A DNA stretch of 64,000 nt from CAVQRC01 sp963715045 (lineage in GTDB: Bacteria > Planctomycetota > Planctomycetia > Pirellulales > Lacipirellulaceae). A program made the position numbers and the translations under genes. The stretch covers positions 62,001 to 126,000 of the forward strand of contig CAVQRC010000009.1 of NCBI GenBank assembly GCA_963715045.1. Direction: 5' to 3'. The first letter of the stretch is position 1. Every line of letters starts with the position of its first letter. Below the pieces are notes generated by a model. The model searched no databases, was not told the origin of the DNA, and worked only from the letters and a program-made list of their open reading frames with translations. Below are positions 29,503 to 39,364 of this stretch, piece by piece.

Positions 29503-30903
29503 CTACTTCTCGTCGAGCTTTTCAGCGATCTGCTCCAGCAGTGCCCGCATCTCACCGAGCTCCTGCTCGAGTTCGGCGTTCCGCGACTCGAGTTTCTCGA
29601 TCTGCTGTTGCTGGGCTTTCACACCTTCGACAGCGATCGCCACAATGTTCGCGTACCGGACGCCGCGAGCCGACTCACCGTCTTGCTCAAAGGACACAAG
29701 TTCGGGGAGCACTTCGGCCACCTCCTCCGCGATGAACCCGAGGCTTGCCGCACCTCCCTTACCTTCATTCCAGTTGAAGTAGACTCCCTGCAGCTTCTCG
29801 ATCTTCTCCAAAGCGTCTGCAATCGGCCGGATGTCCTGCTTAAAGCGGCGGCTTGATTCAATCTGGAAATCCCCAAAGACCGGTCCGCCGTCGAAAAAGA
29901 ATCCCTGCGGATCTGTGAAGATCATGCCTTGCTTATTAAGTGCGGTGATCCTGCACTCGCCGGTTGGTCCGAATCCCAGTTGCGCGGGCTGCGAGGATCT
30001 GGATTCAGGATCACGATGCCGCGGGGATCACGGAGCAACAGTCCGGGAGGACCCTGGGGGTCAACTTCAATCGTGCAATCTTGAGTCGGGCCGAACAGCA
30101 GCCGGCAGCCTTCGTTATCGCGGCCAAGAAGGCGGAAGCCGTTCGGATCCCGCTCGGCGAGACCTGGAAGTCCGGGCACGATCCCGATGCTGCACTCATC
30201 GCTTTCCCCCAGAAAAGCGTCGGTCCGACGTCAGTGGGAAAATTGGGCGGACGCAGATGCGGATTCCGAACGGATCGTAGAGCAGCAAGCCACGGGCAAG
30301 CCCGGTACCGGGCGGGTTGATCTCGATCGTGCAATTGTCGGTTGGGCCGAACAGCAGGCGGCAGCCTTCGTTGTTGCGGCCAAGCAGCCGGAACCCGACC
30401 GGATCGCGTTCCACGAGCCCTGGGAAATCGCGATCGATCCCGATGCTGCAGTCATTGGTGGGACCCCAGTACAGGACTGGATCAAAGGCGTCATCGCGGG
30501 TGCAGATGCGGATGCACCTCGGGTCGTAGAGCAAGAGTCCTTCCGGCCCGGTCGGATCGACTTCGATCGCGCAGTCGAATTCGGGGCTGGGACCGAAGAT
30601 CAGCCGGCAGCCCTGGTTGTCGCGACCCAGGAGCCGGAAGCCGAACGGGTCGCGTTCGATGAGTCCGGTGAGCTTGGGATCGATGCCGATCGAGCATTCG
30701 CCGGTGGGGCCGAACAGGATCTGCCGGTCGATCTGCAGTTGGGGAAACTGCCCCTGCTCGAGCTGAGCGTTGATCTGGTTGATCTGATTCTGCAGCCCGA
30801 AGAGCGAGGGCCGCTGCGCGTTTGCGTCGGGGACCACGAAGAACGCCAACGCCGCCACCGAGGCAGCAATCCCGATCAGCCCATGAAAACGTGTGCGATA
30901 CAT
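29503..30903 (-). CDS. Exported repeat protein with C-terminal S74 intramolecular chaperone domain (two frame breaks)
   Basis: About 466 residues. The ATG follows AGGAGAA and a signal peptide ends at PDANA. Residues about 45-330 hold three full and one partial copy of a module of about 75 residues with FGPTGECSIGID, GLIERDPFGFRLLGR and NEGCRLLFGPT, then a GLLLYDPRGIRIC turn. Frame breaks at about 30200 (extra A in an AAA run) and about 29985 separate the later modules. The last 130 residues are a peptidase S74 / intramolecular chaperone domain: SSRRFKQDIRPIADALEKI, GFIAEEVAEVLPELV, VRYANIVAIAVEGVKAQQQQ and a coiled coil. Such domains trimerise phage tail fibres or adhesins and cut themselves off at the conserved Ser. 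A secreted trimeric fibre is the likely product. Confidence 0.8.
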
Positions 30904-30935
30904 CTGGGTTCTCCTGTTTTGCGGTAAAGATCTGA

Positions 30936-31017
30936 GTACCGATCCCAGAACATCAGCGAACGTGTCCGACGGCCGAGGAATTCGGTCGCTGAAGCCTGTG
31001 TTGGGATCGGCTCTCAA
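30936..31017 (-). repeat. Palindromic intergenic repeat, copy 1
   Basis: 82-base element with inverted ends: GTACCGATCCCA at one end and TTGGGATCGGCTCTCAA at the other. Read on the minus strand it lines up along its whole length with 46390-46470 (ends TTGAGAGCCGATCCCAA and GGGATCGGTAC the same, interior about 60 percent alike). It can fold into one long hairpin and lies in the leader of the S74-domain gene. Confidence 0.65.
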
Positions 31018-31082
31018 TAACCGGTTCAATCCAAAAACTGAAAGTGAAAGTGAATCTCCTCCTCCGATGAATGCTCGCTGGA

Positions 31083-32007
31083 TCAGTCGCGAATAAGTGC
31101 TGGCCGTAAAGAACAAACTGCTGCGGCAACGATCAGCAACAGCCCGATACCAGTCGGTTCTGGAACGCCGTTGTCACCGACGCCAACATCCGCCTCGCGC
31201 GAAAACTCTCGCTGCCAAATCAGGAAGTCCTGGCCGTCGACAGCTCCGTCACCGTTGGCGTCACCGTCCGCCTGGGTTGCACCGTCTGGTAACCGAAAAC
31301 TCGCCTGCCACGTCAGAAAGTCCACGCCATCCACGTCTCCATCCTTGTCGAAGTCCGCTTGGAATTCGGAGGTCGTGACCACGTCATCGATGTTGAAGAA
31401 CGTGGCGTCGATCGCTGCGTTGGCATAGCCGATGCCCGCCCTTGAAAACCGCGACGTGTCATCGATGAGTCCGAGGAAAAACACCAGCGACCCGTCGCCG
31501 AGCGTGTCTTGAACTTCACTGACGTCTAAAGCAACGGGTGTCGGCGAAATGGCCGACGGCACGCCGAGCAGAATGTCGCCGTCGAAGATCGACGCACCAG
31601 GCACTTCGCCCGTGATGATCGACATCCCTATCGCATGACTCGGGGCGAATCCGAGATCAAAGGTACTACCCCCGGTGATCAGGTTGAAATTACCGGCAAA
31701 GTCCTCCCCCAGATAGTTTGCGCCGGAAGTCGTCTGGAAGCTGTCATCGATGAACAGGTCCTGGCCGTCGCGAAGATCGAAGTTCGCGAACGTGATGCCA
31801 CCGATTCTGTCGCCTTCGGCAATCGCCGTCTGGGCAGACGTTGAATCGAAATCTTCGAGCTTGACGTTGAACTGTCCGCGCTCCAGATCGGCCAGAAACA
31901 GATCCACATCGGTGTAGGTTCTGACCGTTGCGTGACGCATCCCACGAAACCCCGAACACCGCGACTCCGCAGAGTATCAACGAATTCGCCCTGAGTAATT
32001 TGAGCAT
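31083..32007 (-). CDS. Secreted dockerin-like / PEP-CTERM protein (one frame break)
   Basis: About 307 residues. The signal peptide MLKLLRANSLILCGVAVFG is in another frame than the body; the switch is near 31945, before TVRTYTDVDLFLADLERGQF. The domain contains FDLGFAPSHAIGMSIITGE and SLVFFLGLIDDTSRFSRAGIGYAN, a pattern seen in PEP-CTERM 'choice-of-anchor' beta-sandwich proteins. A dockerin-like pair (DFDKDGDVDGVDFLTWQ, DANGDGAVDGQDFLIWQ) comes before the sorting tail VPEPTGIGLLLIVAAAVCSLRP. Function probably structural or adhesive. Confidence 0.78.
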
Positions 32008-32937
32008 GGCAATCGGTCCCCCATGTCGACGAAACGGATGACGTGCGTGGACAACAACACGCTTCACGAAGCACCGCGTGTTCTACTTCAGGAGTTGCGG
32101 ACCGTGAACCTAAAAAGCGTCAGCTTTCTGCGAATACTCCAAATCGTACTGAATACAGATTCATCGTTGGGAAGTGTGCGGTACGTCGCACGCATGCACA
32201 GTCGCGTAGTGTCGCGTACCGTGACAACGAAGTTTCACGATCATCAGCGCCCGCCAACGAATTGCGTCTTCTCCGGCCGCGTTCCAGCGTGATGCCAGCG
32301 ACGGTGCGTTCGCCAGTCGTTCGCGTGAGAGTCGTTGGTTGCGGCAAGCCGCAGTGGCGAACCGGCAGGACGTTCGCCGCAACACGTTGGTTGCGCCGCG
32401 AGGTGGGCAATCGGGAGGCGTGCCGGGGAAGCGATCGACCTCGCGTGGGCAGCAGATCTTCCGCCGAGCGAAGCATGCCGGAACAACAAGCGTGTGGCTG
32501 CCGGGCCGCGAGACCGCGGTCACCCTGTTTCCTTGAAGCAATGGGCGATCTGAATCGAACCAACCGCATCCGTCCCTTCGCAGTCGACTTCCGCAGCGTC
32601 CGCGGCGCGAAATTGCCACGCTCGCGGAGTACGCGGGCTTTCTGCTTAAGCGACGATTACGCCTGCGGCGCTCGGGCATTCCGAAATTCGGGGAAATAGT
32701 TCCCGGATTCCTAGCCACTGCATGAGATTCGTTGCTAACGACTGCCTCGGGGCTGGATGCGCGACCCGAAAAGGCTCGGCTGCTTCGCGGAATGCTGCGA
32801 AACAGGACGGTAATTTACCCCGCCGGCCCGGCCAGCTATGCTGAAGGCCCGCCATTTGCCGGGGCACGAAGACGCCCTGCCTGATTGCCAAGCTGCTCGA
32901 TGTGGCCACCTCTTACCCCGTGTTCAGGGAGTTTCTG
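32008..32937. other. 930-base stretch without a convincing gene
   Basis: Open frames here have Arg/Ser-heavy translations without motifs, typical of chance frames in high-GC DNA, on both strands. I recognise no RNA gene; one GTTCGATTC on the minus strand near 32555 resembles a tRNA T-loop but lacks a pairing stem. It contains the divergent promoters for the flanking genes. Confidence 0.4.
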
Positions 32938-34513
32938 ATGAGTTTCCGCCGTGTGCCTGTTCTCGTATTGGTATTCCTTCTGCTGCCTTGCAGCAGGCGT
33001 CCATACCACCCGTGCCGCCGAACTGAAGGACTTGCTGGACAAACTCCCCGACGACGCCAACTCGCTGATCATCGTCAATGCCGAGAAAGCCTTCGCCAGC
33101 AAGTTCGCCACCGAAATCGGTTGGAAGGAATCGTATCGCAAGAACTTCGCTACGTCTCCGTTGCCGATGCCTCCCGATGCGAAGCTGTTTGTGACCGCCG
33201 CGCGGATGAACTTCCAGTACATGACACCTCTCTGGGAAGTTGCGGTCGTCGAACTTCCCAGCGATCCATCGATCGAACAGGTCGCGAAGCTGAGCAACGG
33301 TCAGGAAGACGAGATTGCGGGCAGCAAAGTCGTGCTCACGCCGCGGGGGGGCTATGTAACCAAGCTTGGACCCGGGTTATTCGGAGGTCGCATGCCGGTC
33401 GACCGCCAGGCGACGGCGCGGTGGTTGCGGGACGTGAAGAAGGGCCAGCAGGATCATCTGTCGCCTTATCTGTTAAGTGCCGCGGGCTACACCGAACGCG
33501 TCGGCACGGAGATCATCATGGCCCTGGATCTGGCCGACTTGTTGCCTCCTAGTGAGGTACTGACGGCCATGGAAGCCTCGGAGGTCATCAAGGGATCTTC
33601 GGTGTCTGCCCAGCAAGCCGCTCAGATACTGTCCAGCGTGCAGGGCGTTACGTTGGGAGTCCGAGTCACCGGTCGCGTGTTCGGCGCGTTGAAGGTCGAT
33701 GTTGAGCAGGATCCGGCACCGCTCAGTCCGATTGCCAAGGCGCTGCTCCTGGAGGTCATTGGCGATGCCGGCGCGATGATCGAGGAGTTTCACGACTGGG
33801 AAGTGAAAGTCGGCGACAAGACGATCGTGCTGGAGGGCGAGTTGTCCCAAGAGGGACTCCGCAAGCTGTTCAGCTTGTCGGAGATCGATTCATCGGGGAT
33901 CGGCGGAGCGGGCGCGGCTGCGAACGCCACCGCAGCGAGCGGCACCACTTCGGCGAGCCAGGCCCCAGCCGACACGGCCCCAGCAGACGCCGAGACGGCC
34001 CCAGCCGCGTCGGCTCCAGGCGGAGGTGCTCCGGCCGAGACGGGGGATCAGGTTGCGTACCTTTCCCAGCAATATTTCAACGCCGTTGGCAAGTACCTCG
34101 ACGGGTTGAAGAGCGAAGGCAACGCCGTCTCAATTGGTCAGATCGGCCTGTGGTTCAACAAGTACGCGCGGAAAATCGACCGCCTGCCGACGCTGAACGT
34201 CGATCCCGACCTCGTTAACTACGGGCTGTGGGTGACCGAGCAACTCCGCAACGCGACGGCCGCGATTCAAGGAATCGGCATCCAGTCCGCGGCCCAGGAG
34301 GCCCAGACCTACGCGACGGTAGACGTCAACAACTACGGCAGCGGTTATGGTCAGCGTTCCTACAACTGGAACGTCGGCGGCCAGCGACGTGCGATTCGCT
34401 ACGAGCAGCGGGCCGAGGGCGCCACGAGTGCTCGCGGGATTATGCAGGAAATTCGCAACGCCCAATCGGAGATGCGTCGCAAAATGACCGACAAGTACAA
34501 GATCCAGTTCTGA
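32938..34513 (+). CDS. Exported protein of unknown function with Ala/Pro-rich linker (one frame break)
   Basis: About 524 residues. The ATG (MSFRRVPVLVLVFLLLP) opens a signal peptide; a frame break near 32985 joins it to AAGVHTTRAAELKDLL. Domain 1 (about residues 30-310) begins DKLPDDANSLIIVNAEKAFASKF, a pattern found in planctomycete envelope proteins. It is followed by an Ala/Thr/Pro/Gly-rich linker of about 50 residues, then a helical C-terminal domain (YLSQQYFNAVGKYLDGLKS ... AQSEMRRKMTDKYKIQF). No enzyme motif. It precedes the AAA ATPase gene in the same direction but 315 bases and a possible hairpin intervene. Confidence 0.7.
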
Positions 34514-34562
34514 CCGTTCCGGCGGACGGCACGCAGAGCGTGCTTGAGAATCGACCGTGTGT

Positions 34563-34604
34563 TGTCGGCAGGCAAACGCTTCAGCCGCGATTGGCCTGCC
34601 GGCA
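34563..34604 (+). terminator. Possible terminator hairpin
   Basis: 11-bp inverted repeat (TGTCGGCAGGC against GCCTGCCGGCA, one mismatch) with a 20-base loop, 50 bases after the preceding stop. No U-tract follows, so this is weak. The rest of the 315-base gap holds no visible gene. Confidence 0.35.
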
Positions 34605-34795
34605 CCTCGCCATTCGAGCCGAACTGCACGTGACGTGCGCAGATCCGCCACAAGTTGCATGATCGATGCGAGCGGCAATTCCTGACTGGCCGCTGCGGGC
34701 CAGAATGCCGTGACCGATTCATCAGCAGTCACAGCCTGCGGAACACTCTCCCTGTCCGGTGCCGCGACCGCAATCACGTCTGCCTGCCTACGTGA

Positions 34796-34805
34796 GACAT
34801 ATGTC
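34796..34805. promoter_or_regulatory. Short palindrome upstream of the AAA ATPase gene
   Basis: GACATATGTC is a perfect 10-bp palindrome 24 bases before the ATG at 34829, within the AT-richest part of the leader. It could be a small operator. The evidence is position and symmetry only. Confidence 0.3.
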
Positions 34806-34828
34806 GTATGTTTCGTAGAGGGGCAACT

Positions 34829-36565
34829 ATGCATACGATCGCTGACGCCACGTCGTTAGGCGCGGAAGAACAGGCAATTGTCACTGCCGCAGCTCGCAAT
34901 CGAGGTGTGTTTGAGATCGCCACCAAGGTCGACACCAAGGGACCGGCGGTCCGGGCAGGCGACACCAAACTCTTCGATCCGGACGACCCGACCTATGCCG
35001 TGCGGTGCCGTGAAGCCGTGCCGCAACTCGTGAAGTTCCAGTTGGCACGCGAATGCGGTGCACGGAATCGCTATGAGCTGACGAATGCCGGCTGGATGCT
35101 CAGTCGCAAGCTTGTACAGCAGGCGAACGCGAGCATCGCGGCCAGCGAAGAACCGCACGATTTGTCGGCGGCGGAGCCGCCGCCAGACACGACCGTGCCC
35201 CGCAACCAGGCTCAGGAGAGAGTGGAGCCGGCTCGTGCCCCGTTGCTCACGAGTCGCGGCGACGAGCAGGAATCGCTCGTTTCGCTGTTGGGGCTCGACG
35301 ACGGGTTTCGTCCCGAAGACCCCTGTTCATTGGAAGAGACAGGGCTCTCTGCTGCACTTGTGGAAGATCTGCTCGTCAAGACGGTGGCGGCCGTCGGCTC
35401 GTTGTCCGGGCGGCAGATCGCCGAACGGATGTGCCTCCCGCTGGCCATCCTCGATGCGACATTCGCCGAGCTCCGCGCTCGGCAGTTGTTGTTGCCGGTC
35501 GGCTCAGCAGCACTCGGTGACCACGTCTACCAGCTGACCGAACAGGGCCGCGAGCGGGCACGACTCGCCATGCGTGAGTGCGCGTACACAGGACCTGCCC
35601 CGGTGGCTCTGGATGACTACATCGATTCCGTCAATGCCCAGACCGTCCGCAACGAGAAGCCTAAGCGGAGCCGCCTGGAACGGGCCTTCCATGACATCAA
35701 CGTCGAACCGGCCATGCTCGCCCAACTCGGTCCGGCAATCAGTGCCGGGAAGGGCATGTTCATCTATGGCCCCCCGGGAAATGGCAAGACCACCGTCGCC
35801 CGGAGGATTACCCGCTGTTTCGGACAGGATATCCTCGTACCCTATGCCATCGTTGAAGACGGTCAGATCATCAAGCTGTACGATGCGGCTTGCCATGAGA
35901 AGGTCGAATCGCGAATCGGCAGCCTGCTAAAAGACTGCGAGCACGATCGTCGCTGGATCCGCATTCGTCGCCCGACGGTAGTTGTCGGTGGTGAACTCAC
36001 GCTCGACAATCTCGAGCTGAAACATGACCCGATCAGTCACGTCAGCGAAGCGTCGCTCCAACTGAAGAGCAACTGCGGCAGCCTGTTGATCGATGACTTC
36101 GGTCGCCAACGGGTCAACCCGACCGAGTTGCTCAATCGGTGGATCGTGCCGCTCGAAAACCGGGTCGATTACCTCACGCTCGCCAACGGGAAGAAGATTG
36201 AAGTCCCGTTTGAGCAATTGATCATTTTCTCCACGAATCTGGAACCTCACGATCTTGCCGACGACGCGTTCCTCCGGCGAATTCCCTTCAAGATCGAAGT
36301 CGGCTTTCCGTCGCGGGAGGAGTTCAAGAAGTTGTGGGCCGTGTTCGCCGAACAGCTGTCGGTCGAGTCGCCCGAGGAAGCGGTGGCCTATCTGCTCGAG
36401 GAGCATTACGACCCCTGCGACAGGCCCCTCTGTCGCTGTCAGGCACGCGACCTGCTCGAACAGGTCGTGCACTACTGCGAGTACAACGAACTCCCGGTCG
36501 TGGCGACGCGCGAGCACTTGGACCACGCCGTCCGCAGCTATTTCACGGCGATGGCGGGCGGCTGA
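34829..36565 (+). CDS. AAA-family ATPase with winged-helix-like region
   Basis: 578 residues. The start has an AGAGGGG ribosome-binding site 5 bases upstream; an ATG 21 bases earlier has none. The N-terminal 120 residues are an uncharacterised domain (FEIATKVDTKGPAVRAGD...). A helix-turn-helix/winged-helix-like part follows (LSGRQIAERMCLPLAILDATFAEL ... VYQLTEQGRERAR, about residues 193-250). The AAA module has Walker A GPPGNGKTT (314-322) and Walker B LLIDDFG (419-425), with a sensor-like IIFSTNLEP and an RRIPFKIEV arginine-finger region. This architecture is widespread in planctomycetes but of unknown role. Its 3' end overlaps the convergent GGDEF-like gene by 28 bases. Confidence 0.85.
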   Translation: MHTIADATSLGAEEQAIVTAAARNRGVFEIATKVDTKGPAVRAGDTKLFDPDDPTYAVRCREAVPQLVKFQLARECGARNRYELTNAGWMLSRKLVQQANASIAASEEPHDLSAAEPPPDTTVPRNQAQERVEPARAPLLTSRGDEQESLVSLLGLDDGFRPEDPCSLEETGLSAALVEDLLVKTVAAVGSLSGRQIAERMCLPLAILDATFAELRARQLLLPVGSAALGDHVYQLTEQGRERARLAMRECAYTGPAPVALDDYIDSVNAQTVRNEKPKRSRLERAFHDINVEPAMLAQLGPAISAGKGMFIYGPPGNGKTTVARRITRCFGQDILVPYAIVEDGQIIKLYDAACHEKVESRIGSLLKDCEHDRRWIRIRRPTVVVGGELTLDNLELKHDPISHVSEASLQLKSNCGSLLIDDFGRQRVNPTELLNRWIVPLENRVDYLTLANGKKIEVPFEQLIIFSTNLEPHDLADDAFLRRIPFKIEVGFPSREEFKKLWAVFAEQLSVESPEEAVAYLLEEHYDPCDRPLCRCQARDLLEQVVHYCEYNELPVVATREHLDHAVRSYFTAMAGG

Positions 36566-37950
36566 TCGGCAGCCGGAAAGAAGACACCTGGATTCGAGAC
36601 GACCAAGCCGGTCAGGGGATCCGTGTCATCAAAGTTCTGGTGATAGGTGTCTCTGCCGACAGGTTCCACCAGGCTGGCCAGCCCCTCGCGGGTAATGAAA
36701 CCGAGCGGGCGACCATCGCGGAGCACGACCAGGGTATCGGTGGGATCGGAGGAGAACTGCTCGAACACTTCGGCCAGCGAAGAGTCGTGGACGGCGGTGA
36801 CGGGCTGCTCCAGTTCGGCGAGATGATCGCGCAGCGAGGCTCCCTGCGAGGGGGCCAGCTTCTTCAGCAATCGGTGATCTGCCATACCCAACAGCAAGCC
36901 GTCGTTGTCGACCAGCGGCATCAGCGGCGGGCTGATCCGAGCGAAGGCTTCCAGCAGCAGCGTCGCATCCTGTTGTATTGAAAGCACGGTCGGGAACGGT
37001 TCCATGACGTCCGCGGCGATGACATCGGCAAAGGGGTTTCCGGAGACCATTTCCCGTTGTCGATGGCGGATTTCGGCCTCGATTTCTGCCCAGGCGAGAA
37101 TCGTATTACCGCCGAAATGCATCGTGTACTCGAGGGCGGTAAGACTCTGGTCGACCAATTCCTCGGGCGAGCATTTCTCGTCCCAGGTGAGCAGCGTGGC
37201 CGAAAGCGTCGGCCGCCACTTGGCCTTCCCGAACAGGGATTCTCGACCCGTGAACCGATCGGCGATACTCTCGATCAGTTGGCGGGCAGACTCCGTTTCT
37301 GTGTCGTGGGCGAATGCGAGCACGATGCCGCCGTCGAGCGAGGCGCACAGGTCCCCCTCGGGCAACGTTGCGGAGACCTGTTGTTCGAGGTTGGCCAGCA
37401 GTTGATCTGCCAGGCGTTCTCCGGACTGGCGTCGAATCAAGTCGAACAGATCGATGCCCAGCGCCAGCAGGACTCCCGCCTGGCGATCCTGCGAACGTGA
37501 CTGGGGCAAGGAGCGGAGCAACCCGCGGAGCGTCAGCACACTCGTCGCGGAGCGGTACCGCGCGCGTTGCGAAAGGCGTCGCTCGAATTCGATCCGCCGC
37601 GCAGCGGCCCGAAGTCGGGCCAGCAGCTCGCCGCGGCTGACCGGGACCCGCAGCACGTCCTGGAAACCGGCCTTGTTCAACGCCGCCGCATCGCAGGGCC
37701 CGGGTCCCACCAGGCCAACGGTGTACAGGAAGGAAGACTGCTCGTCGGCTGCCCACAACCCAGGTGTGGGCGTGCGGGTATCAATCACCAATACGTCTCC
37801 CACCGATCCGTGGGTCCAGATCGCGTGCTCGCTCACGTCGCAACAAGACGACACCCGATAGCCGAATGCCCGCAGCAACCAACAAAGTTCGCGGAGCAGG
37901 ATCGTATCGGGTGAAACGACGGTAACGGATAGGGCGGTACTGGCGGTCAT
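36538..37950 (-). CDS. Receiver-like / degenerate GGDEF / CBS-pair regulatory protein
   Basis: 470 residues. Residues 1-120 resemble a response-regulator receiver domain (SVTVVSPDTILLRELCWLLRAFGYRV, DVLVIDTRTP with a possible phospho-acceptor Asp). Residues 140-310 follow the diguanylate cyclase fold (GVLLALGIDLFDLIRRQSGERLADQLLANL), but the GGDEF signature is replaced by DGGIV, so cyclic di-GMP synthesis is unlikely. Residues 330-450 form a pair of CBS domains (VMEPFPTVLSIQQDATLLLEAF, DTLVVLRDGRPLGFITREGL), which usually bind adenosyl ligands. Start: ATG with GGAG upstream, before VTVV. It is probably a sensor or scaffold in the same regulatory locus as the FHA and kinase genes, which are divergently transcribed from it. 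Confidence 0.75.
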   Translation of the reverse strand: MTASTALSVTVVSPDTILLRELCWLLRAFGYRVSSCCDVSEHAIWTHGSVGDVLVIDTRTPTPGLWAADEQSSFLYTVGLVGPGPCDAAALNKAGFQDVLRVPVSRGELLARLRAAARRIEFERRLSQRARYRSATSVLTLRGLLRSLPQSRSQDRQAGVLLALGIDLFDLIRRQSGERLADQLLANLEQQVSATLPEGDLCASLDGGIVLAFAHDTETESARQLIESIADRFTGRESLFGKAKWRPTLSATLLTWDEKCSPEELVDQSLTALEYTMHFGGNTILAWAEIEAEIRHRQREMVSGNPFADVIAADVMEPFPTVLSIQQDATLLLEAFARISPPLMPLVDNDGLLLGMADHRLLKKLAPSQGASLRDHLAELEQPVTAVHDSSLAEVFEQFSSDPTDTLVVLRDGRPLGFITREGLASLVEPVGRDTYHQNFDDTDPLTGLVVSNPGVFFPAADQPPAIAVK

Positions 37951-38195
37951 GTGAACTCCAATCGTAAAGGTCGGGGCAGCTCTACGGCATTCAAACTCTA
38001 GCATCGAACGGAGTCCCACTCTGGCTGGCATTTAGGCGGCGGTCAGCGACGGCAGGATGCTACGTTTTAGGGGGCTGCTCCTGTTCCCGTTAGAGCGAAC
38101 TACTTGTCCGAGCCGAAACGCAGGATTCGCGATCCGGCGAAACCAAACCGGTTTTGGCGGATGGTCCGACCCTAGATCCCCGAGGTCGCCTCAAG

Positions 38196-39326
38196 ATGAC
38201 GCAGACGCAGTGCCCGGAAGAATGCCCACCTCGATTCGAGTACTACCCCGAAAGCGGTCAGTCGCTGAAGACGGAATCGGTTACGAAGTTTCCCTTCCTG
38301 ATCGGTCGCGGCGACAACGTGCAACTGAAGATCAATTCGAGCTGTGTCTCACGCGAGCATGCCGCTTTGCTGAAAACAGACAGCGGTTACGCTCTCCGCG
38401 ACCTCGACAGCATGAATGGCACCGAGGTCAATGGGCAGCCGGTTTCTGAAACCGAATTGCATGATGGAGACTGCGTCCGGATCGCCGACATCGAGTTGGC
38501 GTTCCTCTGCTCTGCGGTCGGCCGACTCGAACGGATGGCCACGCAAGCGCTCGGTGTGAAGCCCAAACCGCGACCCCGCCCCTACCCGGGAGACGGCATC
38601 GAGTCCATCCGTCGGATGCAGGAAGCCTTGCTATGGCAAACCCTGCCGCTGAAGTGGTCGCGAATCGTCGCCCGCACTACTGGAGTCGAATACGCCCGAG
38701 CCGTCGTCTTCGCGGGACCGCACGTCCCGTTTCTCGATCTGGCCGATGCCGCCGACGATCCGGCTGCCGTATCGCTCCAGGCTCGAAATCTGGCCTGGCA
38801 GATCGCGGCCTCGCAGGTTCAGCCAACGTCTACCCGACTGACGCTGCTGCTGCAGATCACGCAGCCCGCCGAGCTCAATCACCACCTGCTGATGTCGTTC
38901 GCCAGCGTTGCGGAACTGCTTCCCGAGAGTTGCCGCCTGGGCCTGCTGACAACCTGGAATTGGACGACCAGCGCGAATTCCACGGAAGTCCTCACCGAGC
39001 TGACTGCAGCTGGCTACGCGCTCGCGATGGATGGTTTCTCCGGAGGACTGGGCAGCCTCGAGGCGATGCACTTCGCCCGGCCGGATTACCTAGTGCTCGA
39101 CAAGGCGGTCGTCCGAGGCGTCGCCGATCAACGCCGTCGATATCAACGCCTGGAAAGTGTGTCGGCCAGTTGCGAGCAGGCGAATATTCTGCTCGTCACG
39201 CCCGATGGAATCCGTGCGGAAGACGAGCATGCCTGTCGCCAGATCGGACTCGATCTCGTCCGCAATACCAACACTTCGATCGCGACGGCGGATGCATTGT
39301 TACCTGCGGAGCTCTCCGTTCATTGA
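38196..39326 (+). CDS. FHA-domain protein with degenerate EAL domain
   Basis: 376 residues. The FHA domain (about 12-100) has the phosphothreonine-binding pattern: GR (37-38) in FLIGRGDNVQ, S52xxH55 in CVSREHAALL and the N-G of LDSMNGTEVNG. After a linker (KPKPRPRPYPGD) comes an EAL-type domain without its catalytic signature: the DDFG loop is DGFSGGLGSLEAM, PDYLVLDKAVV is kept, and the EGVE glutamates are absent. It therefore cannot hydrolyse cyclic di-GMP in the usual way and may only bind ligand or protein. The kinase-tubulin gene starts 38 bases downstream; the FHA domain is the natural reader of that kinase's phosphothreonines. Confidence 0.85.
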   Translation: MTQTQCPEECPPRFEYYPESGQSLKTESVTKFPFLIGRGDNVQLKINSSCVSREHAALLKTDSGYALRDLDSMNGTEVNGQPVSETELHDGDCVRIADIELAFLCSAVGRLERMATQALGVKPKPRPRPYPGDGIESIRRMQEALLWQTLPLKWSRIVARTTGVEYARAVVFAGPHVPFLDLADAADDPAAVSLQARNLAWQIAASQVQPTSTRLTLLLQITQPAELNHHLLMSFASVAELLPESCRLGLLTTWNWTTSANSTEVLTELTAAGYALAMDGFSGGLGSLEAMHFARPDYLVLDKAVVRGVADQRRRYQRLESVSASCEQANILLVTPDGIRAEDEHACRQIGLDLVRNTNTSIATADALLPAELSVH

Positions 39327-39364
39327 CCGCGTCATTCGCGGCATCCTCGAGTCAACGATCCGTC

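Noticed and set aside
32540..32570. tRNA-like T-loop (GTTCGATTC on the minus strand)
   Set aside because: The flanking bases do not form the five-pair stem and no acceptor or anticodon arm could be found.
32043..32718. Overlapping open frames on both strands
   Set aside because: Arg/Ser/Pro-heavy translations, no ribosome-binding site, no motif; treated as non-coding.
38633..39364. Upstream extension of the kinase-tubulin frame
   Set aside because: The extra 244 codons overlap the FHA gene in another frame and have an Arg/Pro/Ser-rich, motif-free translation; the ATG at 39365 precedes the kinase domain directly.
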